The position numbers were made by a program, and so were the translations under genes. From Sinobacterium caligoides (GTDB taxonomy: Bacteria; Pseudomonadota; Gammaproteobacteria; Pseudomonadales; Sinobacteriaceae): 64,000 nucleotides of DNA. Under the pieces are notes generated by a model. That model did no database searches. It saw only the letters and a program-made list of their open reading frames with translations, and had not been told where the DNA came from. This document shows, piece after piece, positions 48,900 to 57,878 of this stretch (the first letter of the stretch is position 1; the number at the start of each line of letters is the position of its first letter). The stretch is taken from positions 18,561 to 82,560 of the forward strand of contig NZ_RKHR01000010.1 in NCBI RefSeq assembly GCF_003752585.1. Reading direction: 5' to 3'.

Positions 48900-49850
48900 T
48901 TAGCTGTTCTGGCAGAAGTGCTCGATACTGAAGGCTACGCGCTCTTCGACTGAGCGCTGAATGCCGCGCTGTTTCTCGATCAACTGTAGCCTTGGTAGTA
49001 AGCCTTGATTGTTGGCAATTTGAATGGCGAGACCGGGACGGGCGTTGAGCTCAAGAATGAGTGGCCCCTTGTTTTTATCGAGGACGATATCGGCGCCCAT
49101 ATAGCCGAGTTCCGTTACCTCGAAACAAGATGATGCAAGGGGGAGCAGACGCTCCCAGTGGGGAATCTCTAACTCATCAAAATTGTAGTTGGTATCAGGG
49201 TGGATTTTAACGGGGGCATCATACTGCACGGCGTTGACTGCTCGCCCAGTGGCGAGATCGATACCGACACCGACAGCTCCCTGGTGAAGGTTGGCCTTGC
49301 CATCGGAGGACTTTGTCGATAGGCGTAGCATCGCCATCACAGGGTAGCCCTGGAAGATGATGACGCGGATATCGGGTACGCCCTGAAAGCTATAGTTATC
49401 AAATACCGGGTCGAACTCCACCAGTGCCTCGAACATGGCGACATCGGGTTTGCCGCCCAAGCTATACAGGCCGCTCAATATATTGGAGACGTGACGCTCG
49501 ATGTCCTTGAAGCTAACTTCCTGGCCGCTGGCCTTGACGTAATGCTGTCCCTGTTTGGCGACGATGACCAAGATGCCTTTGCCTGCGCTACCCTTGGCGG
49601 GCTTAACGACAAAGGCTTCTTGTGCGTCTAGGATCTTATCCAGCTGCTTGACCTGGAATTGCATGCTAATACTTGCGAGCAGGCGCGGCACGGCGATGCC
49701 GGCCGCCTCCGCGAGTAGTTTGGTCTCCATCTTGTCGTCGACACGAGGGTAGAGGCGACGAGGGTTGTAGCGGCTGATATAGGAAATGTTACGCTGGTTC
49801 ATGCCCAGCAGGCCGTAATCGTGTAATCGTGAGGGCTTGGCTAAAAACAT
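48900..49850 (-). CDS. RimK-like ATP-grasp ligase (alpha-L-glutamate ligase-like)
   Basis: A 316-residue ATP-grasp protein related to RimK. The N-terminus LGMNQRNISYISRYNPRRLYP is typical of the subfamily. The ATP-binding loop is FVVKPAKGSAGKGILV (about residue 81), and the metal site is ILELNARPGLAIQIAN (about residue 269). It should form an amide bond, probably adding an amino acid to a peptide or protein terminus; the substrate is unknown. It is the third gene of an operon, 10 bp after the transglutaminase-like gene, and presumably cytoplasmic. Confidence 0.85.
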   Translation of the reverse strand: MFLAKPSRLHDYGLLGMNQRNISYISRYNPRRLYPRVDDKMETKLLAEAAGIAVPRLLASISMQFQVKQLDKILDAQEAFVVKPAKGSAGKGILVIVAKQGQHYVKASGQEVSFKDIERHVSNILSGLYSLGGKPDVAMFEALVEFDPVFDNYSFQGVPDIRVIIFQGYPVMAMLRLSTKSSDGKANLHQGAVGVGIDLATGRAVNAVQYDAPVKIHPDTNYNFDELEIPHWERLLPLASSCFEVTELGYMGADIVLDKNKGPLILELNARPGLAIQIANNQGLLPRLQLIEKQRGIQRSVEERVAFSIEHFCQNS

Positions 49851-49860
49851 AAACTACCCC

Positions 49861-51402
49861 CTACTGTTTCTGGTCAACGATAGACTGGAAACGGCGCAGC
49901 TCGGTCAAACGGTAACCCGTGTACTGTCCCAGTAAGATGATAACGGCGAGCAATACCAGCAACAGCTCCGGGAAGTTGAAGGTTAGGTGCTTCACTAGCT
50001 CGCTGCTCATTGCGAGGTAGGCAATGGTGGCCAGCATCAGGCTGCCGCCGCCCTGAACGAGCACCTCTTTGGCTCCCTCTTCTTCCCATAGGATGGACAT
50101 TCTTTCTATCGTCCAGGCGAGGATGATCATCGGGAAGAAGGTGATGGTCATCACCTGATCGAAGCCGAGTTTGTCACTGATGATACTGAACCCTGCCATG
50201 ATGCCGATGACCACGATGACCACGGCGGATATTCGCGCCACCAGCAGTAGATTGAGCTTACTGAGGTAGGCGCGGATGATTAAACCTGCAGCCACAATGG
50301 CGATGAACATCAGTAGGCCTGGGAGTAGCTTGGTTTGCATGAAGGCTAGGGCGATCAGTATCGGCATAAAGGTGCCCGAGGTGCGTACACCGATGATAAC
50401 TCGAAGGAAGACAATGACGAGCGCGCCGATGGGGACGAGTAGAATTGTTTTAAAGGCGTTCTGACTGGCGCTGGGAAGGCTGTAAATCGAGAAGTCGATC
50501 AGTGCCGCCTGCTCGCCGCCGTCGCCGGTGCGGGCGAGAGCCACCTGCTTAGCAGAGAGCGGTGAACGTACGATGGAGAAGTCGACGGATGAAGATTTGC
50601 CACCTACAACTTCGAGTAGCGACTCACCGCCGCGACGCCAAAGCACGACGCCTTCGGGGACGCCCTTCTCAGCGTTTAGGGGATTGATGGTAACCCAGTG
50701 CTCGTCTTGATAAACCTCAATAAAAGAAATCAGTTTTTGTTTGCGGCGGCCATCTTCTAGCTTAAGGCCTAGGGCAAGACGGGCTGGAACGTCGGCCATC
50801 GCCAATAGTCCCAGCATAGTGTGTGCCTTATCTGTACGGCTATCGCGGTTGCCCATTAGCATGTTGACGCCAGGATCGGGGTCGGTTTTGTTGAAAGTAT
50901 GGACAAGCTGAGTAGCGAAGCTACGGTTGTCAGCGGAGATCTTTTTGGTGCGAGCAATGAGGCTATTGGCGGTTTGTGTCTTTGCCTCGTCGAACTCAGG
51001 TAACTCACCAATTTTTGCCGGGCTGCGGTCAAGTGCATCGACGGCATCGTAGTTGTCGACTGCACGAATACGGTAATAGAGGGTTTGTGGCCCCTGTGCT
51101 TCCCGTTTTGTCCACTCAGCGACGTTGTTGTCAGCCTGCTCGTCGAAGCTGAAACCATAGCCTTCGGAGGAGTGGCTGTCGTCGAGCATGATCAGGCGGC
51201 CATCTTTTTTCGGTAATGTAAGGCGTACCTTCACAGGATCGCCTACTGCCTTAAACTGAACCTTTGCTTCGATAGACCAGACGGGGATCTGTTCGCCAGG
51301 TGTCAGCGGAAAGTGCAGTGAGATGTGTTTATAGGCCGTAGCGCCGAGCCCTAGAACGCAGAGTACGGTTGCAATTAAGTAGATTTTTACCTTGTCGGAC
51401 AT
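49861..51402 (-). CDS. Inactive transglutaminase fused to seven-helix membrane domain
   Basis: A 513-residue membrane protein. One N-terminal helix (about 7-25) precedes a periplasmic transglutaminase-like domain (about 30-290), with VPARLALGLKLEDG, FIEVYQDEHWVTINP and PLNAEKGVPEG. The catalytic Cys, His and Asp expected at DSRTDKAHTML, ISFIEVY and INPLN are replaced, so the domain should be inactive. Seven hydrophobic segments follow (about 310-500). It lies between the retropepsin-like and ATP-grasp genes, a recurrent three-gene association. It may bind the peptide made by the ligase and move or present it. Confidence 0.86.
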   Translation of the reverse strand: MSDKVKIYLIATVLCVLGLGATAYKHISLHFPLTPGEQIPVWSIEAKVQFKAVGDPVKVRLTLPKKDGRLIMLDDSHSSEGYGFSFDEQADNNVAEWTKREAQGPQTLYYRIRAVDNYDAVDALDRSPAKIGELPEFDEAKTQTANSLIARTKKISADNRSFATQLVHTFNKTDPDPGVNMLMGNRDSRTDKAHTMLGLLAMADVPARLALGLKLEDGRRKQKLISFIEVYQDEHWVTINPLNAEKGVPEGVVLWRRGGESLLEVVGGKSSSVDFSIVRSPLSAKQVALARTGDGGEQAALIDFSIYSLPSASQNAFKTILLVPIGALVIVFLRVIIGVRTSGTFMPILIALAFMQTKLLPGLLMFIAIVAAGLIIRAYLSKLNLLLVARISAVVIVVIGIMAGFSIISDKLGFDQVMTITFFPMIILAWTIERMSILWEEEGAKEVLVQGGGSLMLATIAYLAMSSELVKHLTFNFPELLLVLLAVIILLGQYTGYRLTELRRFQSIVDQKQ

Positions 51403-51526
51403 ATAAATAACTTCTATCTAGTGATCTGTTTTGGGGGTGCCTGCGCAGAGGCGATATTAAGAAACGATAGCCTAGAAAAGCGAGACGCCGCGAAATAAAA
51501 AGCGCGAGCCTCGCCCTATGCTTGAT

Positions 51527-52171
51527 TTACTTTGGCTTGCCTTGGCGATGTTTCTGGCTGACATCGACGACGGCGTAATCTTTGAGGAAGTTACGGCCTA
51601 TTAGCGCAGGGTAGTCGTAGTTAACACGATCCGTTAGGTTAACTTCTATGCGCTGTTCGATTTTCCCGATGGTTAAACGCAGGCTGACTACGGGGCGGCG
51701 TAGGGATTCTTCCCCGTGGCGCTTGATAACAGTGTAGCGTATTAGCGGGCGCTTAAGCTCGACACTCTGGTCTTCGCCGGTGGGGATATTGAACTTGACC
51801 CACTTCTTTCCGTCGCGTTCGAACTCTTGGATGTTGACGGCGCTGATCGAGGTGCTCTTGGCACCGGTGTCTATACGGGCCTCTAAAACTAAGTCGCCTG
51901 GCGAGAGTTTGACGTACTCGAGTGCGCCGAACATGCTTAGCTTGGTGGCAGGTAAGATGCGCTCGGGTTTTTGAGTGGGGCGCGGCTGTTGGGGCTTATG
52001 TGTCGGCTTGGTAACGGGCTTCTCAGTGACACTGGGGGTCGGTACCTTCACCTCTACAGCAGGTGGGACGGGAGCGGGCTCTTGTACGGAGGGTGAGGTC
52101 CGGTCGAGCAAACTGCATCCCGATAAAACTGGAGCGAAGATTAAAGCGGTTAGAAAAAGCCGATAACTCAT
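51527..52171 (-). CDS. Retropepsin-like (putative ATP-dependent zinc) protease lipoprotein
   Basis: A 214-residue exported protein. The signal sequence ends with a lipobox (LSGCSLLDR, Cys at about residue 19), followed by a Pro-rich linker. The protease core (about 80-210) has LEARIDTGAKSTSISA, with the DTG of retropepsin-type aspartic proteases, and YPALIGRNFLKDYAVVD. The family is often labelled putative ATP-dependent zinc protease and is related to RimB. No HExxH is present. First gene of the operon, 124 bp before the transglutaminase-like gene. It probably cleaves or trims a product of the ATP-grasp enzyme in the periplasm. Confidence 0.83.
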   Translation of the reverse strand: MSYRLFLTALIFAPVLSGCSLLDRTSPSVQEPAPVPPAVEVKVPTPSVTEKPVTKPTHKPQQPRPTQKPERILPATKLSMFGALEYVKLSPGDLVLEARIDTGAKSTSISAVNIQEFERDGKKWVKFNIPTGEDQSVELKRPLIRYTVIKRHGEESLRRPVVSLRLTIGKIEQRIEVNLTDRVNYDYPALIGRNFLKDYAVVDVSQKHRQGKPK

Positions 52172-52191
52172 AGGAAGCCTTTGTAGGGTCG

Positions 52192-52235
52192 AAAAATCTG
52201 AGAGCGACGGCGAGCTCTAGGCGAAGCCTGCCGTC
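52192..52235 (-). terminator. Probable terminator after the FixJ-like gene
   Basis: GACGGC (52206-52211) pairs with GCCGTC (52230-52235), enclosing AGGC-GAA-GCCT; read on the minus strand it is followed by GATTTTTCG. The stem has a seven-base bulge, so confidence is moderate. Confidence 0.45.
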
Positions 52236-52247
52236 TAGTTAATGGTG

Positions 52248-52862
52248 TTAAGTCTCTTCGCGAGAGACCAGCACCATGCGTACGAGATGAGCGAGGGAGT
52301 GGGTACCCATTTTTTCCATGACGCGTGAGCGATGGATTTCTACCGTGCGCTGGCTAATGCCAAGCTCGGCGGCAATGACTTTGTTAGCCTTGCCTTCAAC
52401 TAACTCTTCCATGACTTCACTTTCGCGTGCCGTTAAGGCTGAGAGTCGTTCTCTGATCGCTTGCTTTTCTAGCAGTGAAGCACGTTGCTTAGTGTCTAGC
52501 GCGAGAGCCTGGTTAATCTTGTCGAGCAGCTCCTGCTCACGGTAAGGCTTTTGCACAAAGTCGACGGCACCGTGTTGCATCGCCTCGACTGCCATAGGTA
52601 CATCACCATGTCCTGTGACAAAGATAATAGGTAAGATAGAGCCAAGACGATTTAGTTCCTTCTGTAGCTCCATGCCGTTCATGCCAGGCATGCGGATATC
52701 GAGTACGATACAGCCGAGCATGTTATTGCTATACGAATCGAGAAATGACTGTGCTGAGTCATAGCTTTTTGTCTGCTGACCTACAGAATCTAGCAGTAAC
52801 TCCAATGATTCACGAACGGCATCATCGTCGTCAATAACATATACAGCGGGTTTTAAATCCAT
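52248..52862 (-). CDS. FixJ-family response regulator
   Basis: A 204-residue regulator. The receiver (about 5-120) has YVIDDDDAVRESLELLL, the acceptor aspartate in CIVLDIRMPGMNGMEL, VTGHGDVPMAVEAM and FVQKPYREQEL. The C-terminal LuxR-type helix-turn-helix is LTARESEVMEELVEGKANK and AAELGISQRTVEIHRSRVM. It is divergent from two kinase genes and is their likely output regulator. The palindrome ATCTGC-N7-GCAGAT in the divergent gap is a candidate binding site. Confidence 0.92.
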   Translation of the reverse strand: MDLKPAVYVIDDDDAVRESLELLLDSVGQQTKSYDSAQSFLDSYSNNMLGCIVLDIRMPGMNGMELQKELNRLGSILPIIFVTGHGDVPMAVEAMQHGAVDFVQKPYREQELLDKINQALALDTKQRASLLEKQAIRERLSALTARESEVMEELVEGKANKVIAAELGISQRTVEIHRSRVMEKMGTHSLAHLVRMVLVSREET

Positions 52863-52929
52863 TAAGTAAGCCTCGGTTCTATTTGATTATCTTGTGGTAG
52901 ACAGTAATATAGATTTATATCAGTTGTTT

Positions 52930-52948
52930 ATCTGCATATAGCGCAGAT
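52930..52948. promoter_or_regulatory. Palindrome in the regulator/kinase divergent gap
   Basis: ATCTGC, seven bases, GCAGAT, followed on the plus strand by TTTTTG. It could be an operator for the LuxR-type regulator, or a small terminator-like attenuator ahead of the kinase genes. Confidence 0.4.
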
Positions 52949-53072
52949 TTTTGATTTGCTCATCTACTACGAGCATAGCAAAACGGTGGGGCGACAAAAA
53001 GAGGCGTTTTTAGGTTGATCGAAACTTATTTGAGATAGATAGCTTTTTTAACGAGGTCAGCTATGTACTGTT

Positions 53073-55778
53073 ATGCAGCAAGATAAAGGGGCGACGACAG
53101 GCCCCAAGCAAATACGCTTTCGCCATCAAATAATGGCGCTGATGTTATCGATCATTTTAATAATGACCGCCTCGGTGATATTGGTGGCTGTGCCGGCGTC
53201 GCTTTACTCAGAGCGCGTGGTGACTTTTGACCGTTTAAAGTCAGCTAACCGGCTGAAAGAATATTGGATCACCCGTGAGTTGAAAGAGATCACCAGCAAC
53301 CTGAGGGTGCTTAGTGAGAACGAGAGCCTCGTTGAGGAGGTGCGCTTCCTCACTAAGCTGCTGCCCGCTGACGGAGATAAGAAAGTGTTAGCCAAGCTGG
53401 CGAAGTCTAATAGCCGACAATGGCAGTTTGGCGATATAGGCAGTTTGTATTGGCAGAGTTATCGGCGTCTACATGCCTACTTTCGCTTTACCGATAGCAC
53501 CTACCCAAATAGCGATGTTTTACTAATCCGGCCTGATGATGGTTTGATCATGTACCGTTTTAATCGTAATGACGGGCTATTTAACTATGTCGGTAAGCAA
53601 ACAACGGCACTGGCGCAGTGTGTTTATAAGGCGGCAAATAACCCGCACGAGCTGATTTATAATGATTTGCAACGCCTATCTGATGACCGTGTGAAAGGTT
53701 GCACGGCGAAGGCAATTGTTGTCGATGATGTTGTCATCGCCGTTTTAGTATTGAGGTACTCCCCCGACCTTATCAACTTCATCATGACTAAGCGTCCAGG
53801 TCTCGGTGAAACGGGGGAGACTTATATTGTCGGTAAGGATCGTTACTTGCGGACGGACTCGAGATTTTATCAAGAATCGACCCTGATGAATATGAAGGTG
53901 GAGACGGAGGCGATAGATCGCGCCTATATAGAGGGGGCCGGTCAGGGGATTATTAAAAACTATCGAGGTGATGATGTCTTCTCGGTGTGGACACCTATTC
54001 ATATTGATGGGCTTGACTGGGTGATGGTCGCCGAAATCGGTAAAGATGAGGCCTACGGCAGTGTTCGTGATAGCTTTTTACAGCTGGCGTTGTTCAGTGT
54101 GGTGGCCTTTATTGTTCTAGTTGCACTGGCCTATGGTTTTGCTAAGCGGACTGAAAAACCGCTATTGGCGTTGCTTGAAGGAGCCCGAAGCTTTGCTCGT
54201 GGTGGCTATGATGAGCGTTTATCGGCGGACGTGACGAGCAAGGAGGTTGGTGACTTAATCGATACCTTTAACGACATGGCTAGTCAGATCAAGGAGCGCT
54301 CTGAAGCACTTGAAGCAGCACGCCTGGCTGCAGAGCTAGCAACGCGTGATGCTGAAAAGGCAAACCTTGCCAAGAGTGAGTTCCTGTCAAGAATGAGCCA
54401 TGAGTTGCGCACGCCGTTAAACGGTGTGCTCGGTTATGCTCAGTTGCTGAAGGGTGACGTGCGGCTTGATGCGACTCAACACGAGACGCTGGTCTCGATA
54501 GAGAGCTGTGGTCAGCACCTGCTGGAGTTAATTAACGATGTACTTGATATTGCTAAGATAGAAAGCGGTGAGCTGCAGGTCGACTTTCAGCGCTGCCGGT
54601 TGTCCGATATTGTTGATAACGTGGCGAACGTTGTGCGACCAAGGGCTATGCAAAAAGGCATCGAGTTTGAGATCGAGTTATTAGATATTCCCGAAGAGAT
54701 TGTTATAGACTCGATGAAGTTGCGACAGATCCTTATTAACCTGCTCGGTAATGCGATCAAGTTTACGCATCGTGGGAGCGTGGTGCTGAGGCTGTCGACA
54801 CTAGCGTCTACCCATGAATTATTATTACAGGTGATAGATACAGGGATCGGTATCCCAGCGGAGAAATTGCGAGAGATCTTTAGTCCTTTTAAGCAGACGG
54901 CCGAAGGCAGAAAAGAGGGCGGCTCTGGTTTGGGGTTGGCGATATCGCAGCAGCTTTGTATTGCTCTAGGTGGTACTTTTGAGGTTGATAGCGAACTGGG
55001 TGTTGGTTCTTGCTTTAGTTTTACTCTGCCGCTGACGCAGAGGGACGAAGGGGTGCAGAATCAGTTGCTGCCTGTTACCCAAGTGGTAGTGGACAATATT
55101 CCGGTGATTGTTGTTTATGAACATGACTCGGAGTGTTCAACATCTTTGACGCTATTGTTAAACGATGGCGATTTCCAGTGTATCAGCGTAGATGAAGCTG
55201 GCTCGGTCGTCGATATTTTGGAGAGTGGTTGTGTTGATGTGATCTTGATCGATGCCGACACTGTCGATAGCGCGACGGCCTTGGAGGCCATTGATGAGTC
55301 GGTGCGTGATGAACATAGCTTTGCTGTGGCTACGCCTGCAATTGTCGTTGCTAACGAAGAGGTGACATTGGATGGCTTGTTGAATGTTGATCGTTTCCTG
55401 CGTCGCCCAGTTGATGCGGATCAGTTAGTGGCGGTGGTGACGGAGTTCGTCTCGAAGGATTATGAGCTTAATGAGCAGGGAGGGGGGGCGGTGAAGGAAG
55501 AGAAAGGTCAGCCTGCGATAGCGCGACTGGCTCTGCCACAGCTGTCGCCTGAAGACTGTACCCTGCTGCTAGCCCTACTGAGGGCAGTCAAGGAGGCGGC
55601 AGAGGTAGGAGATTTGGCGATCGTCTTGCAGAGCCTACCTGATCTGATGGCGGTATTGGGTGATGACCACAGTATTTATCTCGAAATGAAGCGTAATAGC
55701 GATATGTTAGAGTTACCGAAGATTGCCCTGTTGGCGAGACAGGCGTTGGAGCAGATGATGGGAGAAAAGGAAGCATGA
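53073..55778 (+). CDS. Hybrid-type sensor histidine kinase with periplasmic sensor
   Basis: A 901-residue membrane kinase. TM1 is about residues 18-42, followed by a large periplasmic Cache-like sensor to about residue 330, TM2 (LALFSVVAFIVLVALAYGF) and a HAMP linker. The kinase core has FLSRMSHELRTPLNGVLGY (phospho-His, about residue 447), NLLGNAIKFTHRG, DTGIGIP and GGSGLGLAISQQL. A C-terminal receiver (about 680-800) keeps ILIDAD but has RRP instead of KP, so it looks degenerate. The gene ends ATGA with the next kinase. The ribosome binding site is poor; see the short upstream ORF at 53063. Confidence 0.9.
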   Translation: MQQDKGATTGPKQIRFRHQIMALMLSIILIMTASVILVAVPASLYSERVVTFDRLKSANRLKEYWITRELKEITSNLRVLSENESLVEEVRFLTKLLPADGDKKVLAKLAKSNSRQWQFGDIGSLYWQSYRRLHAYFRFTDSTYPNSDVLLIRPDDGLIMYRFNRNDGLFNYVGKQTTALAQCVYKAANNPHELIYNDLQRLSDDRVKGCTAKAIVVDDVVIAVLVLRYSPDLINFIMTKRPGLGETGETYIVGKDRYLRTDSRFYQESTLMNMKVETEAIDRAYIEGAGQGIIKNYRGDDVFSVWTPIHIDGLDWVMVAEIGKDEAYGSVRDSFLQLALFSVVAFIVLVALAYGFAKRTEKPLLALLEGARSFARGGYDERLSADVTSKEVGDLIDTFNDMASQIKERSEALEAARLAAELATRDAEKANLAKSEFLSRMSHELRTPLNGVLGYAQLLKGDVRLDATQHETLVSIESCGQHLLELINDVLDIAKIESGELQVDFQRCRLSDIVDNVANVVRPRAMQKGIEFEIELLDIPEEIVIDSMKLRQILINLLGNAIKFTHRGSVVLRLSTLASTHELLLQVIDTGIGIPAEKLREIFSPFKQTAEGRKEGGSGLGLAISQQLCIALGGTFEVDSELGVGSCFSFTLPLTQRDEGVQNQLLPVTQVVVDNIPVIVVYEHDSECSTSLTLLLNDGDFQCISVDEAGSVVDILESGCVDVILIDADTVDSATALEAIDESVRDEHSFAVATPAIVVANEEVTLDGLLNVDRFLRRPVDADQLVAVVTEFVSKDYELNEQGGGAVKEEKGQPAIARLALPQLSPEDCTLLLALLRAVKEAAEVGDLAIVLQSLPDLMAVLGDDHSIYLEMKRNSDMLELPKIALLARQALEQMMGEKEA

Positions 55779-57313
55779 ACGTTAGCACCGCGAGGTCTGT
55801 TCTATTAGTGGATGATAATCCTACGAACCTGCAAGTATTGTATAAGACACTCAGTGACCAGGGTTACCATCTACTGATCGCACGGGACGGAAAAGTCGCC
55901 TTGCAGATCGCCAAATCAGCTCGGCCGGTGCTGGTCTTGTTGGATATTATGATGCCTGAAATGGATGGTTTTGAGGTGTGTCGTCGACTCAAGGCCGACC
56001 CCGAGACAGCCTCAAGTGCGATCATATTTCTCTCGGCGTTGGGCGATGTGAATACCAAGGTGCAAGGCTTTGAGTTGGGAGCGGTTGACTATATATCAAA
56101 GCCCTTTCAAGCAGAGGAAATTGTGGCCCGGGTGGCGACGCATGTGCGGTTGCGGGAGTTAGAGGAGCAATTAGCGGCCAAGAATAAGGAGTTGTCGTCG
56201 GAGAATGCACGCATATTATCGACCATGGCAGATGGCGTCTGTGGTTTGGATGCAGAGGGGCGCATTACCTATGTTAACAATGCGGCACAGTATCTCAGCG
56301 GTTATACCGAGGCCGAACTGCTTAATCGCTCTTGTTATCAGTTGCTCTTTGAGCGAGAGGAGCAGCTTGCAGATATCAATATGGCGACGGTGATACACTC
56401 CCTAAGTCATGGTAAAAAACTGAGCAATTTAGAGTTTATTCTGTTTGCTAAAGATGGCTCTAAGCGCTTGGTGATGGCGAGCTGTACTCCGGCAACGAAT
56501 GGGCAAGAGGTGATTGGCTTTGTCATGGTGTTCCGTGATATTACTGACTTCAGGGAGAGTCAGCGCCAGTTAGAGCGAGCCCGGGAAGAGCTGCAGTCGC
56601 AGCAGCAGCACCTTGCGCATATTGAGCGGTTAAGCACGATGGGGGAGATGGCGGCAGGCTTTGCCCATGAGGTGAATCAGCCACTCACCGCTATTTCGAA
56701 TTATGCCAGTGTTGCCGTTCGTTTTGCCGATAAAGAGCCTATTGATAAGGAGAAGCTGAAAGACATCTTGGTGAAGATGGCTGCGCAGGCAGTGCGTGCT
56801 AGCGAGGTGATCAAGCGGTTGCGGAACTTTGTTAAAAAGCCCGTCTCCGGTATCGCGATGCAGGACCCCAACGATCTTATTCAGGATGTGGTGACGTTAG
56901 CGGAGGTTGATGGTAGAAACAATAATGTCCCTGTTTTCTTTACGCCATTGGCAGATGCGCCGGTGATTGCTATGGATAGCATCCAGATTCAGCAAGTGGC
57001 ACTGAACTTAGTGCGCAATGCTATGGAAGCCATGGCGGCAAGCGAGCACAGAGAGCTGGGGGTGGTAATCCAGTTGGAGATAGATCGTCCCGGCTATATT
57101 ACAGTGGCGGTGAAAGATAGGGGGCATGGCTTAGCCGATGATGCGGAAGAGAGGTTGTTCCATCCCTTCTATACGACGAAAGAGGAAGGGATGGGCATAG
57201 GTCTGTCGGTCTGCCATAGCATCATACAGAGCCATCAAGGTGAGATTGGCTTTCTAAGAAACCCTGAAGGTGGTACCACCTTCTACTTTACATTGCCGTT
57301 ACAGGTGCAGTGA
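55775..57313 (+). CDS. REC-PAS-histidine kinase (FixL-like)
   Basis: A 512-residue soluble kinase. The N-terminal receiver has VLLVDDNPTNLQVLY, the aspartate in LVLLDIMMPEMDGFEV and YISKPFQAEEI. A PAS domain (about 145-265) begins ILSTMADGVCGLDAEGRI and ends FVMVFRDITDFRE. The kinase core has GFAHEVNQPLTAISNYASV (phospho-His, about residue 308), LNLVRNAMEAM, KDRGHGL and KEEGMGIGLSVCHSII, the FixL/DctB type. It overlaps the preceding kinase gene by four bases. It could receive phosphate from that kinase and act on the divergent FixJ-like regulator. Confidence 0.92.
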   Translation: MNVSTARSVLLVDDNPTNLQVLYKTLSDQGYHLLIARDGKVALQIAKSARPVLVLLDIMMPEMDGFEVCRRLKADPETASSAIIFLSALGDVNTKVQGFELGAVDYISKPFQAEEIVARVATHVRLRELEEQLAAKNKELSSENARILSTMADGVCGLDAEGRITYVNNAAQYLSGYTEAELLNRSCYQLLFEREEQLADINMATVIHSLSHGKKLSNLEFILFAKDGSKRLVMASCTPATNGQEVIGFVMVFRDITDFRESQRQLERAREELQSQQQHLAHIERLSTMGEMAAGFAHEVNQPLTAISNYASVAVRFADKEPIDKEKLKDILVKMAAQAVRASEVIKRLRNFVKKPVSGIAMQDPNDLIQDVVTLAEVDGRNNNVPVFFTPLADAPVIAMDSIQIQQVALNLVRNAMEAMAASEHRELGVVIQLEIDRPGYITVAVKDRGHGLADDAEERLFHPFYTTKEEGMGIGLSVCHSIIQSHQGEIGFLRNPEGGTTFYFTLPLQVQ

Positions 57314-57334
57314 TCACTGTCGGCGAGGAAGTTG

Positions 57335-57535
57335 TTACTCTGTCTCGGCGAGGGCTTGTTCGCCGGCCTCTTTCTCGTTGACAATACGTTGGTAAACTTC
57401 TTCACGGTGAATCGGTATACATTTGGGGGCAGTGATACCTACCCGTACCTGATTACCGTTAATGCCCAGAATGGTCAGAGTAACATCATCCCCTATCATT
57501 AATGTTTCGCCTAATCTTCTCGATAGTACTAGCAT
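57335..57535 (-). CDS. csrA: Carbon storage regulator CsrA
   Basis: CsrA binds GGA-containing mRNA leaders and controls translation and stability of many messages. The protein has 66 residues. It begins [20 protein letters not shown] and carries [22 protein letters not shown]. The RNA-binding strands and the conserved R44 region are intact, apart from the unusual PKCIPIHRE (usually PKEVAVHRE). A strong AGGAGG lies 5 bases before the start; it contains GGA and could itself be a CsrA target. It is convergent with the kinase operon. Confidence 0.95.
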   Translation of the reverse strand: MLVLSRRLGETLMIGDDVTLTILGINGNQVRVGITAPKCIPIHREEVYQRIVNEKEAGEQALAETE

Positions 57536-57546
57536 GGAAACCTCCT

Positions 57547-57878
57547 TTAAATATATCGCGCTAGTGTAATGTTCGGCCCGATAAGAGGGTAGTCGCAGTA
57601 TTACGTACGTTTAAGCGTTGTTATTAGCCTTTGTAAACCGACGGAGAGTAGGTAAAAGTCGAAGCCTTCGGCTTTCATAATAAGGCGAGCTTTTTTGTGG
57701 CAGCGTTACCGGTAAGTGTAATTACCTATATAATCCTGCTGTTGCAGAAGGGCACTATGTTCCAATGGATGGCTAGAGTTTGCTTTGTAGGGCAAAATAT
57801 TAGTGATAATAGAATTAAAGGAAGTGGGTGGTTGATGATTGAGTACGTGATGCTTCATTTCGGCTTTGAAGTGAGTCA
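57547..57878. other. Intergenic region csrA / solute-binding protein
   Basis: About 330 bp without a convincing gene. It contains a small hairpin AAGCC-TTC-GGCTT near 57666-57680 and downstream a T-rich stretch (GAGCTTTTTTG, about 57690). A 61-codon frame (57697-57882) shows no family resemblance. Promoters for the divergent csrA and the solute-binding protein must lie here, but no clear hexamer pair was found. Confidence 0.35.

Noticed and set aside
51527..52171. Zinc metalloprotease assignment from the usual family label
   Set aside because: No HExxH or similar zinc motif is present; DTG points to a retropepsin-type aspartic protease, so the label is given only as a name.
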